From positions 1 through 44,278 of the forward strand of contig NZ_QFFZ01000031.1 in assembly GCF_004369225.1 (NCBI RefSeq): a stretch of DNA of 44,278 nt, given 5' to 3'. The notes below the pieces were generated by a model. That model made no database searches. It was given only the letters and a program-made list of their open reading frames with translations, and was not told the DNA's origin. Origin of the DNA: Pelotomaculum propionicicum (GTDB lineage Bacteria; Bacillota; Desulfotomaculia; Desulfotomaculales; Pelotomaculaceae). Made by a program: the position numbers and the translations under genes. How positions within the stretch are numbered: the first letter of the stretch is position 1; every line of letters starts with the position of its first letter. Of the stretch, positions 7,680 through 16,249 are shown one piece after another.

Positions 7680-8636
7680 ATGAACGGAGATAAATTACCG
7701 CTCCTGCGCCCCATGCTGGCTGTCAGCGCTGCACCATTTGACAGCGCCGGCCATATCTTCGAAGTGAAGTGGGACGGCTACCGCTGCCTGGCCTATCTTG
7801 AGGGTGGCGCCACTGTGTTATGGTCGCGCAATGGCATTAACCTCACCAGCAGGTTTCCGGAACTATCCTGGCTGCACACGAGGGTCAAGCAGACACCGGC
7901 TGTGCTGGATGGGGAAATAGTGGTCTTTGAAAATGGCAAGCCCTCCTTTGCAGGATTGCAGTCCAGGGGCAGAATGAATGACCTGAAAAGAATCGGCCGG
8001 TCCTCCAGCGAGTGCCCGGCCGTTTTCATATCCTTTGATCTGCTTTACGCGGGCGGCAAAAGTTTGTTGGAACTTGCGATTGAAAAACGCAAAGAGGTGC
8101 TGGCTGATATAGTTGAACCAGGTGATGAAATTTGTGTCTCACAGTTCATCAACGGGAGCGGCAGAGAATTCTTTAAAGCATGTGTAGCTCAGGGGCTGGA
8201 GGGGGCTGTGGCAAAGAAACTCGGCAGCGTTTACCTGCCGGGGCGCCGTTCGGCGTACTGGCAAAAATTTCGCCATACCAGGGAGGTGGAGCTGGTTGTC
8301 TGCGGCTACCAGCCTCAGTCTTCAGGCAGGAGGCTGGGTTCCCTGGTACTGGGCGGCTACAGGGAAGGCGAGCTGGTCTACCAGGGCAAGGTGGGGAGCG
8401 GCATCGGCGAACGGGAGTCTGAAGCCCTGCTGGAGGGTTTACGAAAACTTGAAAATAGTAAGGAAACTCTTACAATCCCCAGAGAAGAGAGGAGGCGTAC
8501 AAAATTTGTACGCCCACTGCTTGTCTGTTCCATTGAATACCTTACAGCCACAGGTGAGGGCTATCTGCGCCACCCCGTTTACAAGGGTATCCGCTGGGAT
8601 AAAAATCCGGCGGAATGTCATGCGGTTGAGGAATGA
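7680..8636 (+). CDS. ligD: ATP-dependent DNA ligase, LigD ligase-domain type (stand-alone)
   Basis: 318 residues. The nucleotidyltransferase core shows motif I KWDG with the lysine that takes AMP (K30 in FEVKWDGYR), motif III-like LDGEIVVF, motif IV EGAVAKK and motif V WQKFR. The OB-fold follows from about residue 205 and ends with VRPLLVCSIEYLTATGEGYLRHP. The length matches the isolated ligase domain of LigD; there is no polymerase or phosphoesterase part in the chain. It would seal Ku-bound breaks using ATP. GGAGG lies 9 bases before the ATG. It follows ku by 40 bases and precedes the polymerase gene, so the usual fused LigD is split here. Confidence 0.94.
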   Translation: MNGDKLPLLRPMLAVSAAPFDSAGHIFEVKWDGYRCLAYLEGGATVLWSRNGINLTSRFPELSWLHTRVKQTPAVLDGEIVVFENGKPSFAGLQSRGRMNDLKRIGRSSSECPAVFISFDLLYAGGKSLLELAIEKRKEVLADIVEPGDEICVSQFINGSGREFFKACVAQGLEGAVAKKLGSVYLPGRRSAYWQKFRHTREVELVVCGYQPQSSGRRLGSLVLGGYREGELVYQGKVGSGIGERESEALLEGLRKLENSKETLTIPREERRRTKFVRPLLVCSIEYLTATGEGYLRHPVYKGIRWDKNPAECHAVEE

Positions 8637-8663
8637 GTCAAAGACTGGAAAGAGGTGTCAATT

Positions 8664-9560
8664 TTGAATGAATCCTATGTGTCCGTGGGAGAGCATAACT
8701 TAAAACTTACCAACCTTAATAAGCTGATCTGGCCTGAAGGTTTAACCAAGGCCCACTTGGTTAAATACTATACTGATATTGCTCCATATATCCTGCCCCA
8801 TCTCCGCAACCGCCCGCTGGTTATGAAACGGTACCCGGACGGGATTGAAGGCGAGGCTTTTTACCAGAAGAAGTGTCCTGATTACGCCCCGCCCTGGATT
8901 AAAAGATATCCGGTAGAGCACTCTGAAAAGGTTGTCAATTACATTATCTGCAACGACCAGCCTACCCTGCTCTGGCTGGCCAATCAGGCCTGCATCGAAA
9001 TGCACGCCTGGCTGGCCAGGGTGGAAAGCCTGGAGACCCCAGATCTGGCTGTGATGGATCTTGACCCGGCGGGCGGCGCGTCTTTTGAGGATGTGCTGGA
9101 GATAGCCCTGCTGGTAAAGCGGTTTTTGGATGAATTCAGAATTAAAAGTTATCCTAAAACTTCGGGAGCCAGCGGCCTTCATCTTTTTGTGCCGGTTAAG
9201 CAGGTTTATTCGTGGCGGCAGGTTACCGGGGCGATGAAATATGTAGCTGAACTGGTGGTAAAAGTTCACCCTGACAAAACCACCATGGAAAGAAAAGTTG
9301 AAAAGAGGGCGGGCAAAGTCTACCTGGACTACCTCCAGAACGGCAGGGGCAAAACCATGGCCTTTCAGTACGGCCTGCGCCCGCTGCCCGGCGCTCCGGT
9401 CTCAACCCCACTGCTGTGGGAGGAAGTCGCAGAGGGCAGGATCAGGCCAGGTCATTTTACCATAGACACAATCTTTGAGCGCATTAAATCTATGGGAGAT
9501 ATTTATGCCGGGGTACTAAATACCAGGCAGTCTTTAGACGAAATAATTAAAGATAATTAA
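8664..9560 (+). CDS. ligD: LigD-type NHEJ polymerase/primase domain protein (stand-alone)
   Basis: 298 residues of the archaeo-eukaryotic primase-like fold found in LigD polymerase domains. Visible signatures: LTNLNKLIWPEG near the start, RYPDGIEGEAFYQKK, the metal-binding MDLDPA (aspartates near residue 131), and KTSGASGLHLFVPV with the conserved S-x-x-LH. It would fill gaps and add ribonucleotides at ends before sealing. I use TTG 8664, with AAAGAGGTG just upstream; GTG 8655 lies inside that Shine-Dalgarno. No phosphoesterase domain or gene is present in this window. The end of the NHEJ operon has only a weak CCCC/GGGG hairpin around 9598-9616. Confidence 0.94.
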   Translation: MNESYVSVGEHNLKLTNLNKLIWPEGLTKAHLVKYYTDIAPYILPHLRNRPLVMKRYPDGIEGEAFYQKKCPDYAPPWIKRYPVEHSEKVVNYIICNDQPTLLWLANQACIEMHAWLARVESLETPDLAVMDLDPAGGASFEDVLEIALLVKRFLDEFRIKSYPKTSGASGLHLFVPVKQVYSWRQVTGAMKYVAELVVKVHPDKTTMERKVEKRAGKVYLDYLQNGRGKTMAFQYGLRPLPGAPVSTPLLWEEVAEGRIRPGHFTIDTIFERIKSMGDIYAGVLNTRQSLDEIIKDN

Positions 9561-9650
9561 AAAGTAAATTTTGCCAGTGTGCAGGAGATATTAATTTGCC
9601 CCCGAAAAGAAGGGGAATAATAAGTATACATATTTTAAGGGGTAAATATT

Positions 9651-10754
9651 TTGGATGAGCGCATATACTGGCTGGGGTGGCAGTGTCTGCTGCCCGGCGC
9701 CGGGTCAAGGCTATGGTCGCTGGTAAGACATTTCGGCTCGCCCCGGGCCGCCTGGGAAGCCAATGTTAAAGATTTGTCCGGCGCTCCCGGTATAGGCGAC
9801 GAAGGACCGGAAGGCCTGGCGCGGCGCAGGTCCGGATTGGACCTCGCCCAGACTGCGGCCAAACTGGAGTCAGCAGGGATTTCTTATATTTGTCATACTG
9901 AGCCGTCGTATCCGGAGAACCTTCTCCAGATTTTCGACCCTCCTCCGGTGATTTTCGTCAGGGGATCCATTAAATCAACTGATAAACTGGCGGTGGCAGT
10001 AGTGGGCTCCCGCAAACCTTCCCCCTACGGCCTGGCGGTTGCGGAAAAACTAGCCAAGGATCTGGCGGCGGTTGGAGTAGCAGTAGTCAGCGGCATGGCC
10101 AGGGGTATTGATACCGCTGGGCATAAAGGCGCGCTGGCGGGAGGCGGCAGGACCATAGCAGTACTGGGCTGCGGCCCGGATGTGGTATACCCGAGAGAAA
10201 ACCACCGTCTGGTGGAGAAAATCATTAACAACGGGGCTGTGCTCAGTGAGTTCCCGCCCGGCACGGTCCCCGAGGCCTGGCACTTTCCTGTGCGCAACAG
10301 GATCATCAGCGGGCTGGCCCGGGGAACCGTAGTGGTTGAGGCTGCCGAAAGAAGCGGTGCCCTGATCACCGCCGACTTTGCTCTGGAACAGGGGCGCGAT
10401 GTCATGGCTGTGCCCGGCAATGTGGTCAACCCACTCACACGCGGGCCGCACCGGCTGATTAAACAGGGCGCTAGACTGGTGGAAGGCGCTGGTGATATTA
10501 TAGATGAGTTGGGTCTGGAAAATATTTTTCCCCTGCCGGAAGCAGCAGGCCATTCAGGTCTAAAAATGAGCAGTGAGGAAGAGGCGCTTTACAGCCTGCT
10601 CTCGCTGGACCCGGTTGCTCTTGATGAGTTGATCGGCAGGTCGGGCTTGCTGCCCCAGAAGGCTATGGCGGCCCTGATGTATCTTGAAATAAAAGGTTTG
10701 GTGAAACAAATGCCCGGCAGGCTCTATGTCAGGACCGGGCGCGGCGCTTTCTAA
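9651..10754 (+). CDS. dprA: DNA-processing protein DprA
   Basis: 367 residues. An N-terminal helical (SAM-like) region is followed by the DprA Rossmann core: VVGSRKPSPYGLAVAEKLA, then VVSGMARGIDTAGHKGAL and VLGCGPDVVYPRENHRL. A C-terminal winged-helix-like part (LYSLLSLDPVALDELIGRSGL onward) is present. DprA loads RecA on incoming single-stranded DNA during transformation. No other competence gene is visible here. The TTG start at 9651 has AAGGGG about 8 bases upstream; no in-frame ATG fits better. Its position just before topA is the standard Firmicutes order. Confidence 0.95.
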   Translation: MDERIYWLGWQCLLPGAGSRLWSLVRHFGSPRAAWEANVKDLSGAPGIGDEGPEGLARRRSGLDLAQTAAKLESAGISYICHTEPSYPENLLQIFDPPPVIFVRGSIKSTDKLAVAVVGSRKPSPYGLAVAEKLAKDLAAVGVAVVSGMARGIDTAGHKGALAGGGRTIAVLGCGPDVVYPRENHRLVEKIINNGAVLSEFPPGTVPEAWHFPVRNRIISGLARGTVVVEAAERSGALITADFALEQGRDVMAVPGNVVNPLTRGPHRLIKQGARLVEGAGDIIDELGLENIFPLPEAAGHSGLKMSSEEEALYSLLSLDPVALDELIGRSGLLPQKAMAALMYLEIKGLVKQMPGRLYVRTGRGAF

Positions 10755-10837
10755 AAGAACATGCCCAGGCATAGATTTTTGAAAAAGTTGCATAATAAAC
10801 GGCGATCTAAGCCAGGCAAAAAAATGAGGTGTGGTTT

Positions 10838-12973
10838 TTGTCAAGGACGCTTGTTATTGTTGAATCACCCGCCAAAGCAAAAACAATCGGCAAATTCCTG
10901 GGAAAAAAATACATGGTAAAGGCTTCTATGGGCCACGTCAGGGACCTGCCGAAGAGTCAATTCGGGGTGGATGTGAAGAATGGATTTAAACCAAAGTACA
11001 TAACCATACGCGGCAAGGGTGAAACCATCAAGGATTTAAAAACTGCTGTCAAAAAGGCCGACCAGGTGCTTATAGCTTCTGACCCGGACCGGGAGGGGGA
11101 AGCGATAGCCTGGCACCTGCAGAATTTGCTCGAGATATCCGGCGACCAGCCCTGCCGCATCGAATTTAACGAGATTACCAAACAGGCCATCCAGAAAGCG
11201 GCCCGGCAGCCCAGGCTGATCGATTTCAACCGGGTCAACGCCCAGCAGGCCCGCCGCATTTTGGACCGTTTGGTCGGATATAACCTCAGCCCCCTGCTCT
11301 GGCGTAAAGTAAAAAAAGGCTTAAGCGCAGGCCGGGTGCAGTCGGTTGCCGTCCGGCTGATCTGTGACCGCGAGGCGGAGATACAGGCATTTGAGCCCGA
11401 GGAGTACTGGACGCTGACCGGTTTGTTTGTAAAAACCGGACACACACCTTTTGAAGGTAAACTAGTCAAGCACCAGGACAAAAAAATTGATATCAACGAC
11501 AAACAGGCGATGCAAGAGGTGCTGGACAGCCTGAAAGGCGCCCACTACGTGGTAGCAAAGGTTGTTAGAAAGGAAAAGAGCCGCCGCCCGGCGCCGCCTT
11601 TCATCACCAGCACTCTGCAGCAGGAAGCCTACAGAAAGCTGAATTTTACCGCGCGCAAGACCATGATGGTGGCACAGCAGCTTTATGAAGGGCTTGACCT
11701 GGGCAAAGAGGGTACATCCGGCCTGGTCACTTATATCCGAACTGATTCCACAAGGGTGTCGGCGTCAGCCAGGGAGGAGACCGCCAGGTATATCGGCGAG
11801 CGCTTCGGCGCCCCTTATGTCGGCCGGGAAACTGCTCAGACCGGGAGCAGGAAGGGAGTTCAGGATGCCCACGAGGCCATCAGGCCGACTTCGATTTACC
11901 GTGAACCGGATCAGATTAAGGGATATTTAACCAATGATCAATATAAATTGTACAGGTTGATCTGGTCCCGCTTTCTGGCCAGCCAGATGAGCCATGCTGT
12001 CTTTGACACAACCAGCGTGGATATAAACGCCGGCCCCTGTGTTTTCAGGGCGACTGGTTCAGTAATCAAGTTCCCGGGATTCATGAAGGTATATACGGAA
12101 AGCAGGGACAATGATGAAAAAGATGAGGAAAGCCTGCTGCCCGAATTAAAAGAAGGGGAAGAGGTGGAAGCCCGCAAGCTTACCCCTAAGCAGAACTTTA
12201 CTCAGCCGCCGCCCCGCTACACAGAGGCTACATTAGTAAAGACCCTGGAGGAAAAGGGTATCGGCCGGCCTAGTACCTACGCCCCTATTGTTGAAACAAT
12301 TATCAAGCGTGGTTATGTGGTAAGGGAAAATAAACAGTTTTACCCTACCGAACTGGGTGATATAGTGGTCAGCCTCCTGAAAAACCACTTTCATGATGTG
12401 ATTGACGTTGAATTCACTGCCGGCATGGAGGAAAAGCTGGATGAGATAGAAGAAGGGGACCTGGACTGGGTAAAAGTGCTGGATGACTTTTATTGGCCGT
12501 TTAATTCGACCCTGGAGAAAGCAGAAGAGGAAATAGGCCATGTCCAGGTCGCGGATGAGGTTACCGAAGAGGTATGTGAACAGTGCGGCCGGAATATGGT
12601 CATCAAGCTCGGCCGTTTTGGCAAGTTCCTGGCCTGCCCCGGTTTCCCGGAGTGCCGCAGCACCAGGCCCCTGTTAGAGCCGGTTGGCGTAAAATGCCCG
12701 CGCTGCGAGGGGGAACTGGTGGCCCGGCGCAGTAAAAAAGGCAGGAAATTCTTTGGCTGCAGCCGGTTCCCGGACTGTGACTTTGTCACCTGGGACCAGC
12801 CATCCAAGGTCAAATGCCCTGCGTGCGGCGATTTGATGGTGGAAAAGAAGAGCGCCGGCAAAGCCAGCTCACTTCGCTGTATTAACCCCAACTGCAGCCA
12901 TAAATTAACACCGGAGAAAAAGCCCGCACCCCGCAAGAAAAGCACCGGAGGGAAAAAGGCAACAGCAAAGTGA
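10838..12973 (+). CDS. topA: DNA topoisomerase I (type IA)
   Basis: 711 residues. It relaxes negative supercoils through a single-strand break. The Toprim domain is at the N-terminus (TLVIVESPAKAKTIGKFLG, then SDPDREGEAIAWHL). The active-site tyrosine is Y299 in YIRTDS. The C-terminus carries three four-cysteine zinc ribbons, near residues 580-607, 626-650 and 662-690, then a Lys-rich tail. I prefer TTG 10838 with GAGGTG 7 bases upstream. The GTG at 10829 overlaps that site and would add a non-conserved M-W-F. The TGA stop is the first element of an inverted-repeat unit (see 12973-13272). Confidence 0.96.
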   Translation: MSRTLVIVESPAKAKTIGKFLGKKYMVKASMGHVRDLPKSQFGVDVKNGFKPKYITIRGKGETIKDLKTAVKKADQVLIASDPDREGEAIAWHLQNLLEISGDQPCRIEFNEITKQAIQKAARQPRLIDFNRVNAQQARRILDRLVGYNLSPLLWRKVKKGLSAGRVQSVAVRLICDREAEIQAFEPEEYWTLTGLFVKTGHTPFEGKLVKHQDKKIDINDKQAMQEVLDSLKGAHYVVAKVVRKEKSRRPAPPFITSTLQQEAYRKLNFTARKTMMVAQQLYEGLDLGKEGTSGLVTYIRTDSTRVSASAREETARYIGERFGAPYVGRETAQTGSRKGVQDAHEAIRPTSIYREPDQIKGYLTNDQYKLYRLIWSRFLASQMSHAVFDTTSVDINAGPCVFRATGSVIKFPGFMKVYTESRDNDEKDEESLLPELKEGEEVEARKLTPKQNFTQPPPRYTEATLVKTLEEKGIGRPSTYAPIVETIIKRGYVVRENKQFYPTELGDIVVSLLKNHFHDVIDVEFTAGMEEKLDEIEEGDLDWVKVLDDFYWPFNSTLEKAEEEIGHVQVADEVTEEVCEQCGRNMVIKLGRFGKFLACPGFPECRSTRPLLEPVGVKCPRCEGELVARRSKKGRKFFGCSRFPDCDFVTWDQPSKVKCPACGDLMVEKKSAGKASSLRCINPNCSHKLTPEKKPAPRKKSTGGKKATAK

Positions 12974-13272
12974 TGTGAGACGTCGGAAGTGAGCCGTGAG
13001 AATTGGGAGTGAATGATGTTCTTTAAGCTCAATCTCTAAAAGAGGAATGCAGAATATACCGATGTCCGATGTCTGACGACCGACGTCCGAATTGTGCGAC
13101 TTCAGTCGCAAAGCTTTAAGTTATTTTTAATGATTTTATTTTAATGTATTAAAATAGAGGAAATGCAACCAGGATGTGATTTAAAGTTATAACTATAGAA
13201 GGCAGTCTCAAAGATAATTCAGACCCCAAAGGAATACCCGGGCTTCCCACGTCCCACGTCTCACGTCCCACC
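12973..13272. repeat. Intergenic inverted-repeat element, family 1, copy A
   Basis: The left arm (12973-13014) carries GTGAGACGTCGGAAGTGAGC. The right arm (13231-13272) carries its approximate reverse complement, built of CCCACGTC/TCACGTCC units. The arms pair over about 23 bases with five mismatches. Inside lies AGAGGAATGC (13041) followed by YGATGTC/YGACGTC tandem units at about 13060-13089, shared with the stretch before rbfA. A small palindrome TGCGACTTCAGTCGCA is at 13095-13110. The element starts on the last base of the topA stop codon and ends where trmFO coding begins. The rest of the roughly 300 bases is A+T-rich, with no gene. Confidence 0.7.
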
Positions 13273-13275
13273 GCC

Positions 13276-14568
13276 ATAATCGTCGGCGCGGGTCTGGCTG
13301 GCTCTGAGGCGGCCTGGCAGGCTGTCAGCAGAGGAGTCAGAGTTAAGCTGATCGAGATGCGGCCGGCAAAGCTGACACCGGCCCACACAGGCGGTGACTT
13401 TGCTGAGCTGGTTTGCAGCAACTCGCTGCGTGCCTCAGCTTTGGAAAACGCCGTAGGCTTATTAAAAGAAGAAATGAGACGTCTCGGCTCACTGATCATG
13501 GCCTGTGCCGATGACACCAGTGTGCCTGCCGGCGGCGCCCTTGCTGTTGACAGAAGTCTTTTCGCCGGGTGTGTAACAGAAAAACTGCACAACCACCCTC
13601 TGGTGGAGGTTATCCGGGAAGAGGCGGTGAGCCTGCCAGAGGGCGAAACGCTGATCATCGCCACAGGCCCGCTGACTTCAGACATGCTGTCAAAAGCGAT
13701 CCGCAGTTTTACAGGTGAGGAGTATTTATACTTTTATGACGCCGTAGCGCCGATTGTACTGGCTGAATCGATAAACATGGACAGGGTTTTCCGCTCTTCA
13801 CGCTACGGTAAAGGTGAAGACGCCTACCTGAACTGCCCGTTTGACAAAGAGGAGTACGAGCGCTTCTGGGAAGCTCTGGTCAATGCGGAAAAAGCCCCGC
13901 GCAAAAGTTTTGAGCGTGAACTGCACTTTGAAGGTTGCATGCCCGTAGAAGCTCTGGCCGCAAGAGGGAAAGAAACCTTGCTGTACGGCCCGATGAAGCC
14001 GGTAGGACTGGTTGACCCGCGTACCGGCAGGCGTCCATATGCCGTGGTGCAGCTGAGGCAGGAGAATAACGAAGGCACCATGTACAACCTGGTGGGGTTT
14101 CAGACCAGCCTGAAGTGGGATGAACAGCGCCGGGTCCTGAGCCTTATCCCCGGCCTCGAGAAAGCGGAAATAGCCCGTTTCGGTGTAATGCACAGAAATA
14201 CATATATCAACTCGCCAGTTCTTTTAAATCCAACTTTTCAGAGCAGGATGCGCGAGACACTGTTTTTCGCGGGTCAGCTCACCGGAGTGGAGGGTTATGT
14301 TGAATCGGCCGCCGCCGGGCTGGTGGCGGGCATTAACGCGGCCCGGATTTTAACAGGCCAAAAGCCCCTGGTTTTCCCGAGGGAGACTGCCCACGGCTCG
14401 CTGGCCCATTATATAACAACCGCTGACCCTGCGCGCTTTCAGCCGATGAATATAAACTTCGGCCTTTTACCTCCGGCAGATGTAAGAATAAGGGATAAGA
14501 AGCAAAGGTACAAGATGATCGCGCAAAGGGCACTGGATGCAATTGATAAGTTCAAGCAAAACCTGTAA
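13276..14568 (+). CDS. trmFO: Methylenetetrahydrofolate-tRNA (uracil-54-C5)-methyltransferase TrmFO, start codon not visible
   Basis: TrmFO makes ribothymidine-54 in tRNA with methylene-THF and FAD. The FAD-binding [15 protein letters not shown] is coded from 13276, followed by [26 protein letters not shown], both family hallmarks. From 13276 the protein is 430 residues, nearly the usual 435-440. In the open frame (from 13180 on) there is no ATG, GTG or TTG before the FAD motif. The first ATG, at 13357, would delete the whole GxGxxG motif. The codons just before 13276 lie inside the right arm of a repeat element. Either a non-standard start (for example ATA 13276) is used, the gene is damaged at its 5' end, or a sequence error hides the start. 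The rest of the frame is intact. Confidence 0.85.
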   Translation: MIVGAGLAGSEAAWQAVSRGVRVKLIEMRPAKLTPAHTGGDFAELVCSNSLRASALENAVGLLKEEMRRLGSLIMACADDTSVPAGGALAVDRSLFAGCVTEKLHNHPLVEVIREEAVSLPEGETLIIATGPLTSDMLSKAIRSFTGEEYLYFYDAVAPIVLAESINMDRVFRSSRYGKGEDAYLNCPFDKEEYERFWEALVNAEKAPRKSFERELHFEGCMPVEALAARGKETLLYGPMKPVGLVDPRTGRRPYAVVQLRQENNEGTMYNLVGFQTSLKWDEQRRVLSLIPGLEKAEIARFGVMHRNTYINSPVLLNPTFQSRMRETLFFAGQLTGVEGYVESAAAGLVAGINAARILTGQKPLVFPRETAHGSLAHYITTADPARFQPMNINFGLLPPADVRIRDKKQRYKMIAQRALDAIDKFKQNL

Positions 14569-14578
14569 AGAGAGAAAA

Positions 14579-14623
14579 GTGAGACAGGAGAACCGTCCCC
14601 TTGTCTCCCCTTGTCTCAAGGGG
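14579..14623. repeat. REP-like hairpin repeat upstream of xerC
   Basis: GAGACAGG (14581-14588) can pair with CCTTGTCTC (14599-14607) across AGAACCGTCC. CCCCTTGTCTC occurs twice in tandem (14597-14607 and 14607-14617), and AAGGGG at 14618-14623 can pair with the second CCCCTT. The motif GAGACAGGAGAACCGTCCCC belongs to a dispersed type I recall from many Firmicutes genomes, often near REP-associated tyrosine transposases; that is recollection, not a search. No transposase is nearby. Confidence 0.65.
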
Positions 14624-14631
14624 TTGTAAAG

Positions 14632-15552
14632 ATGTACGGGCATATTGATAATTTTTTAGTATACCTCAAGGTGGAAAAGAACGCTTCCCCCAGGACTGTT
14701 GACAGTTACCAGAAAGACCTCTTTCACGGACTGGATTTCTTTTCCTCTCTCTTGAAAAAAGATGACCAGGCGGTTACGCCGTCAGATATAGACCACCTGA
14801 GATTCCGGCATTATCTGGCCTCCCTGCGGGAAGCGGGGCTTGCCCGGACCACGATTGCCAGGCGGCTCGCGGCCTGGCGCTCGTTCTACCGTTATCTTTT
14901 CAGGGAAAAAGTTGTACAGGAAAACCAGATGGCTAAAGTCATGAGCCCGAAGCTGGAAAAACGGCTGCCGCGCTTTCTGTACGAAGAGGAAGTGGAGCTG
15001 CTGGTGGAGTCACCCGACGTGAGCCACCCACTGGGCAGGCGCGACCGGGCCCTGCTGGAGACATTATACGCGGGCGGCCTGAGAGTGAACGAACTGGTCA
15101 TGCTTGACCTGTGGGATCTGGATCTTGGCGCCGGCTACGTCAGGGTGATGGGGAAGAGGGCCCGGGAAAGGCTGGTCCCTGTCGGTTCGCGGGCCGTTGA
15201 AGCGCTGCGCAAATATTTAGCCCAGGCCCGGCCGAGGCTTCTGGCCAACGCTCCTATAAAAAAAGTGAATAACGCCGTTTTTCTGAACCGCTGGGGAGAA
15301 AGGCTCTCCAGCCGGGGCATCAGGAAGATTATAAATAAATATATTGATAAGGTAAGCCTGGACAGGAAAGTCAGCCCTCATACCCTGCGCCATTCATTTG
15401 CGACACACCTTTTAAACGCCGGGGCTGATTTGCGTTCTGTACAGGAACTACTGGGCCACGCCAGTCTTTCCAGCACCCAGATTTATACCCATGTGACAGG
15501 TGAAAGGCTGAAACAGGTATACAGGAAGGCTCATCCCCGGGCGGAGGAGTAA
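14632..15552 (+). CDS. xerC: Tyrosine recombinase XerC (CodV)
   Basis: 306 residues. The N-terminal SAM-like core-binding domain (FLVYLKVEKNASPRTVDSY) is followed by a catalytic domain with the first arginine in LYAGGLRVNEL, the HTLRHSFATHLL box and LGHASLSSTQIYTH with the nucleophilic tyrosine. It resolves chromosome dimers at dif together with XerD, or as CodV in the trmFO-xerC-hslVU-codY order of Firmicutes. ATG 14632 is the best start. Its likely ribosome-binding site, AAGGGG at 14618-14623, is the 3' edge of the REP-like repeat. A TTG at 14611 lies within the repeat and is not a credible start. Confidence 0.95.
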   Translation: MYGHIDNFLVYLKVEKNASPRTVDSYQKDLFHGLDFFSSLLKKDDQAVTPSDIDHLRFRHYLASLREAGLARTTIARRLAAWRSFYRYLFREKVVQENQMAKVMSPKLEKRLPRFLYEEEVELLVESPDVSHPLGRRDRALLETLYAGGLRVNELVMLDLWDLDLGAGYVRVMGKRARERLVPVGSRAVEALRKYLAQARPRLLANAPIKKVNNAVFLNRWGERLSSRGIRKIINKYIDKVSLDRKVSPHTLRHSFATHLLNAGADLRSVQELLGHASLSSTQIYTHVTGERLKQVYRKAHPRAEE

Positions 15553-15585
15553 ATAAACAGGACCGGGCAAAGAAAGGAGTAGGAA

Positions 15586-16116
15586 ATGTATCACGCCACA
15601 ACAATTGTCGCCATAAAAAGAGATGGCAGGGTTGCCGTAGCCGGTGACGGCCAGGTAACCTTCGGAGAGAACACTATTATCAAAAAAGGGGCTAAGAAAA
15701 TAAGGCGGCTCTATAAGGATAAAGTGATAGCCGGTTTTGCCGGTTCGGTTGCCGACGCTTTTACTTTATTTGATAAGTTTGAGGGCAAGCTGGAGGAATA
15801 CCACGGCAATCTCCAGCGGGCCGCGGTAGAGCTGGCCAAGGAATGGCGCACCGATAAAATTTTAAGGCGCCTGGAAGCCCTTTTGATTGTGGCCAGTAAA
15901 GAAGATTTATTAATCATATCCGGCGGGGGAGAGGTTATTGAACCGGACGACGGGGTAGCAGCCATTGGCTCGGGCGGCAATTACGCTCTCGCCGCGGCCA
16001 GGGCTTTGGTCAAACACACCGGTATGGGCGCCGGGAAAATCGCCCGCGAGGCGCTGACCATTGCCGCCGATATCTGCGTTTACACCAATGAGAATATAAC
16101 AGTGGAAGAATTATAA
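15586..16116 (+). CDS. hslV: ATP-dependent protease peptidase subunit HslV (ClpQ)
   Basis: 176 residues, normal size. After a short leader (MYHA) comes the catalytic threonine in [21 protein letters not shown], which needs removal of the leader to become N-terminal. [14 protein letters not shown] is the other conserved block. HslV forms a double hexamer with proteasome-like chambers, fed by HslU. GAAAGGAG lies upstream of the ATG. hslU follows, but the two genes are separated by 133 bases that contain a palindromic repeat, unlike the tight spacing usual for this pair. Confidence 0.96.
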   Translation: MYHATTIVAIKRDGRVAVAGDGQVTFGENTIIKKGAKKIRRLYKDKVIAGFAGSVADAFTLFDKFEGKLEEYHGNLQRAAVELAKEWRTDKILRRLEALLIVASKEDLLIISGGGEVIEPDDGVAAIGSGGNYALAAARALVKHTGMGAGKIAREALTIAADICVYTNENITVEEL

Positions 16117-16118
16117 GA

Positions 16119-16207
16119 AAACAGAATACAGGAGTCAGAATTCAGGATTCAGAATAAAAGATAAAAATAATTCCTTCTGACTTCTGACTACTGAATTCTG
16201 AATTCTT
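16119..16207. repeat. Palindromic intergenic repeat, family 2, copy 1 (hslV-hslU)
   Basis: The left arm (16121-16155) begins ACAGAATACAGGAGTCAG and continues with ATTCAG units. The right arm (16171-16207) ends CTACTGAATTCTGAATTCTT. The arms are near reverse complements, so the RNA could form a long hairpin over an A+T-rich loop. A near-identical element lies at 24716-24811. It begins 2-3 bases after the hslV stop. Confidence 0.8.
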
Positions 16208-16249
16208 AAGCCCCAATACTACAATTTAGATACATGGAGGCTAGGATTA

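Noticed and set aside
13357-13359. ATG as the start of trmFO
   Set aside because: It would remove the FAD-binding GxGxxG motif, which is perfectly coded in the same frame just upstream.
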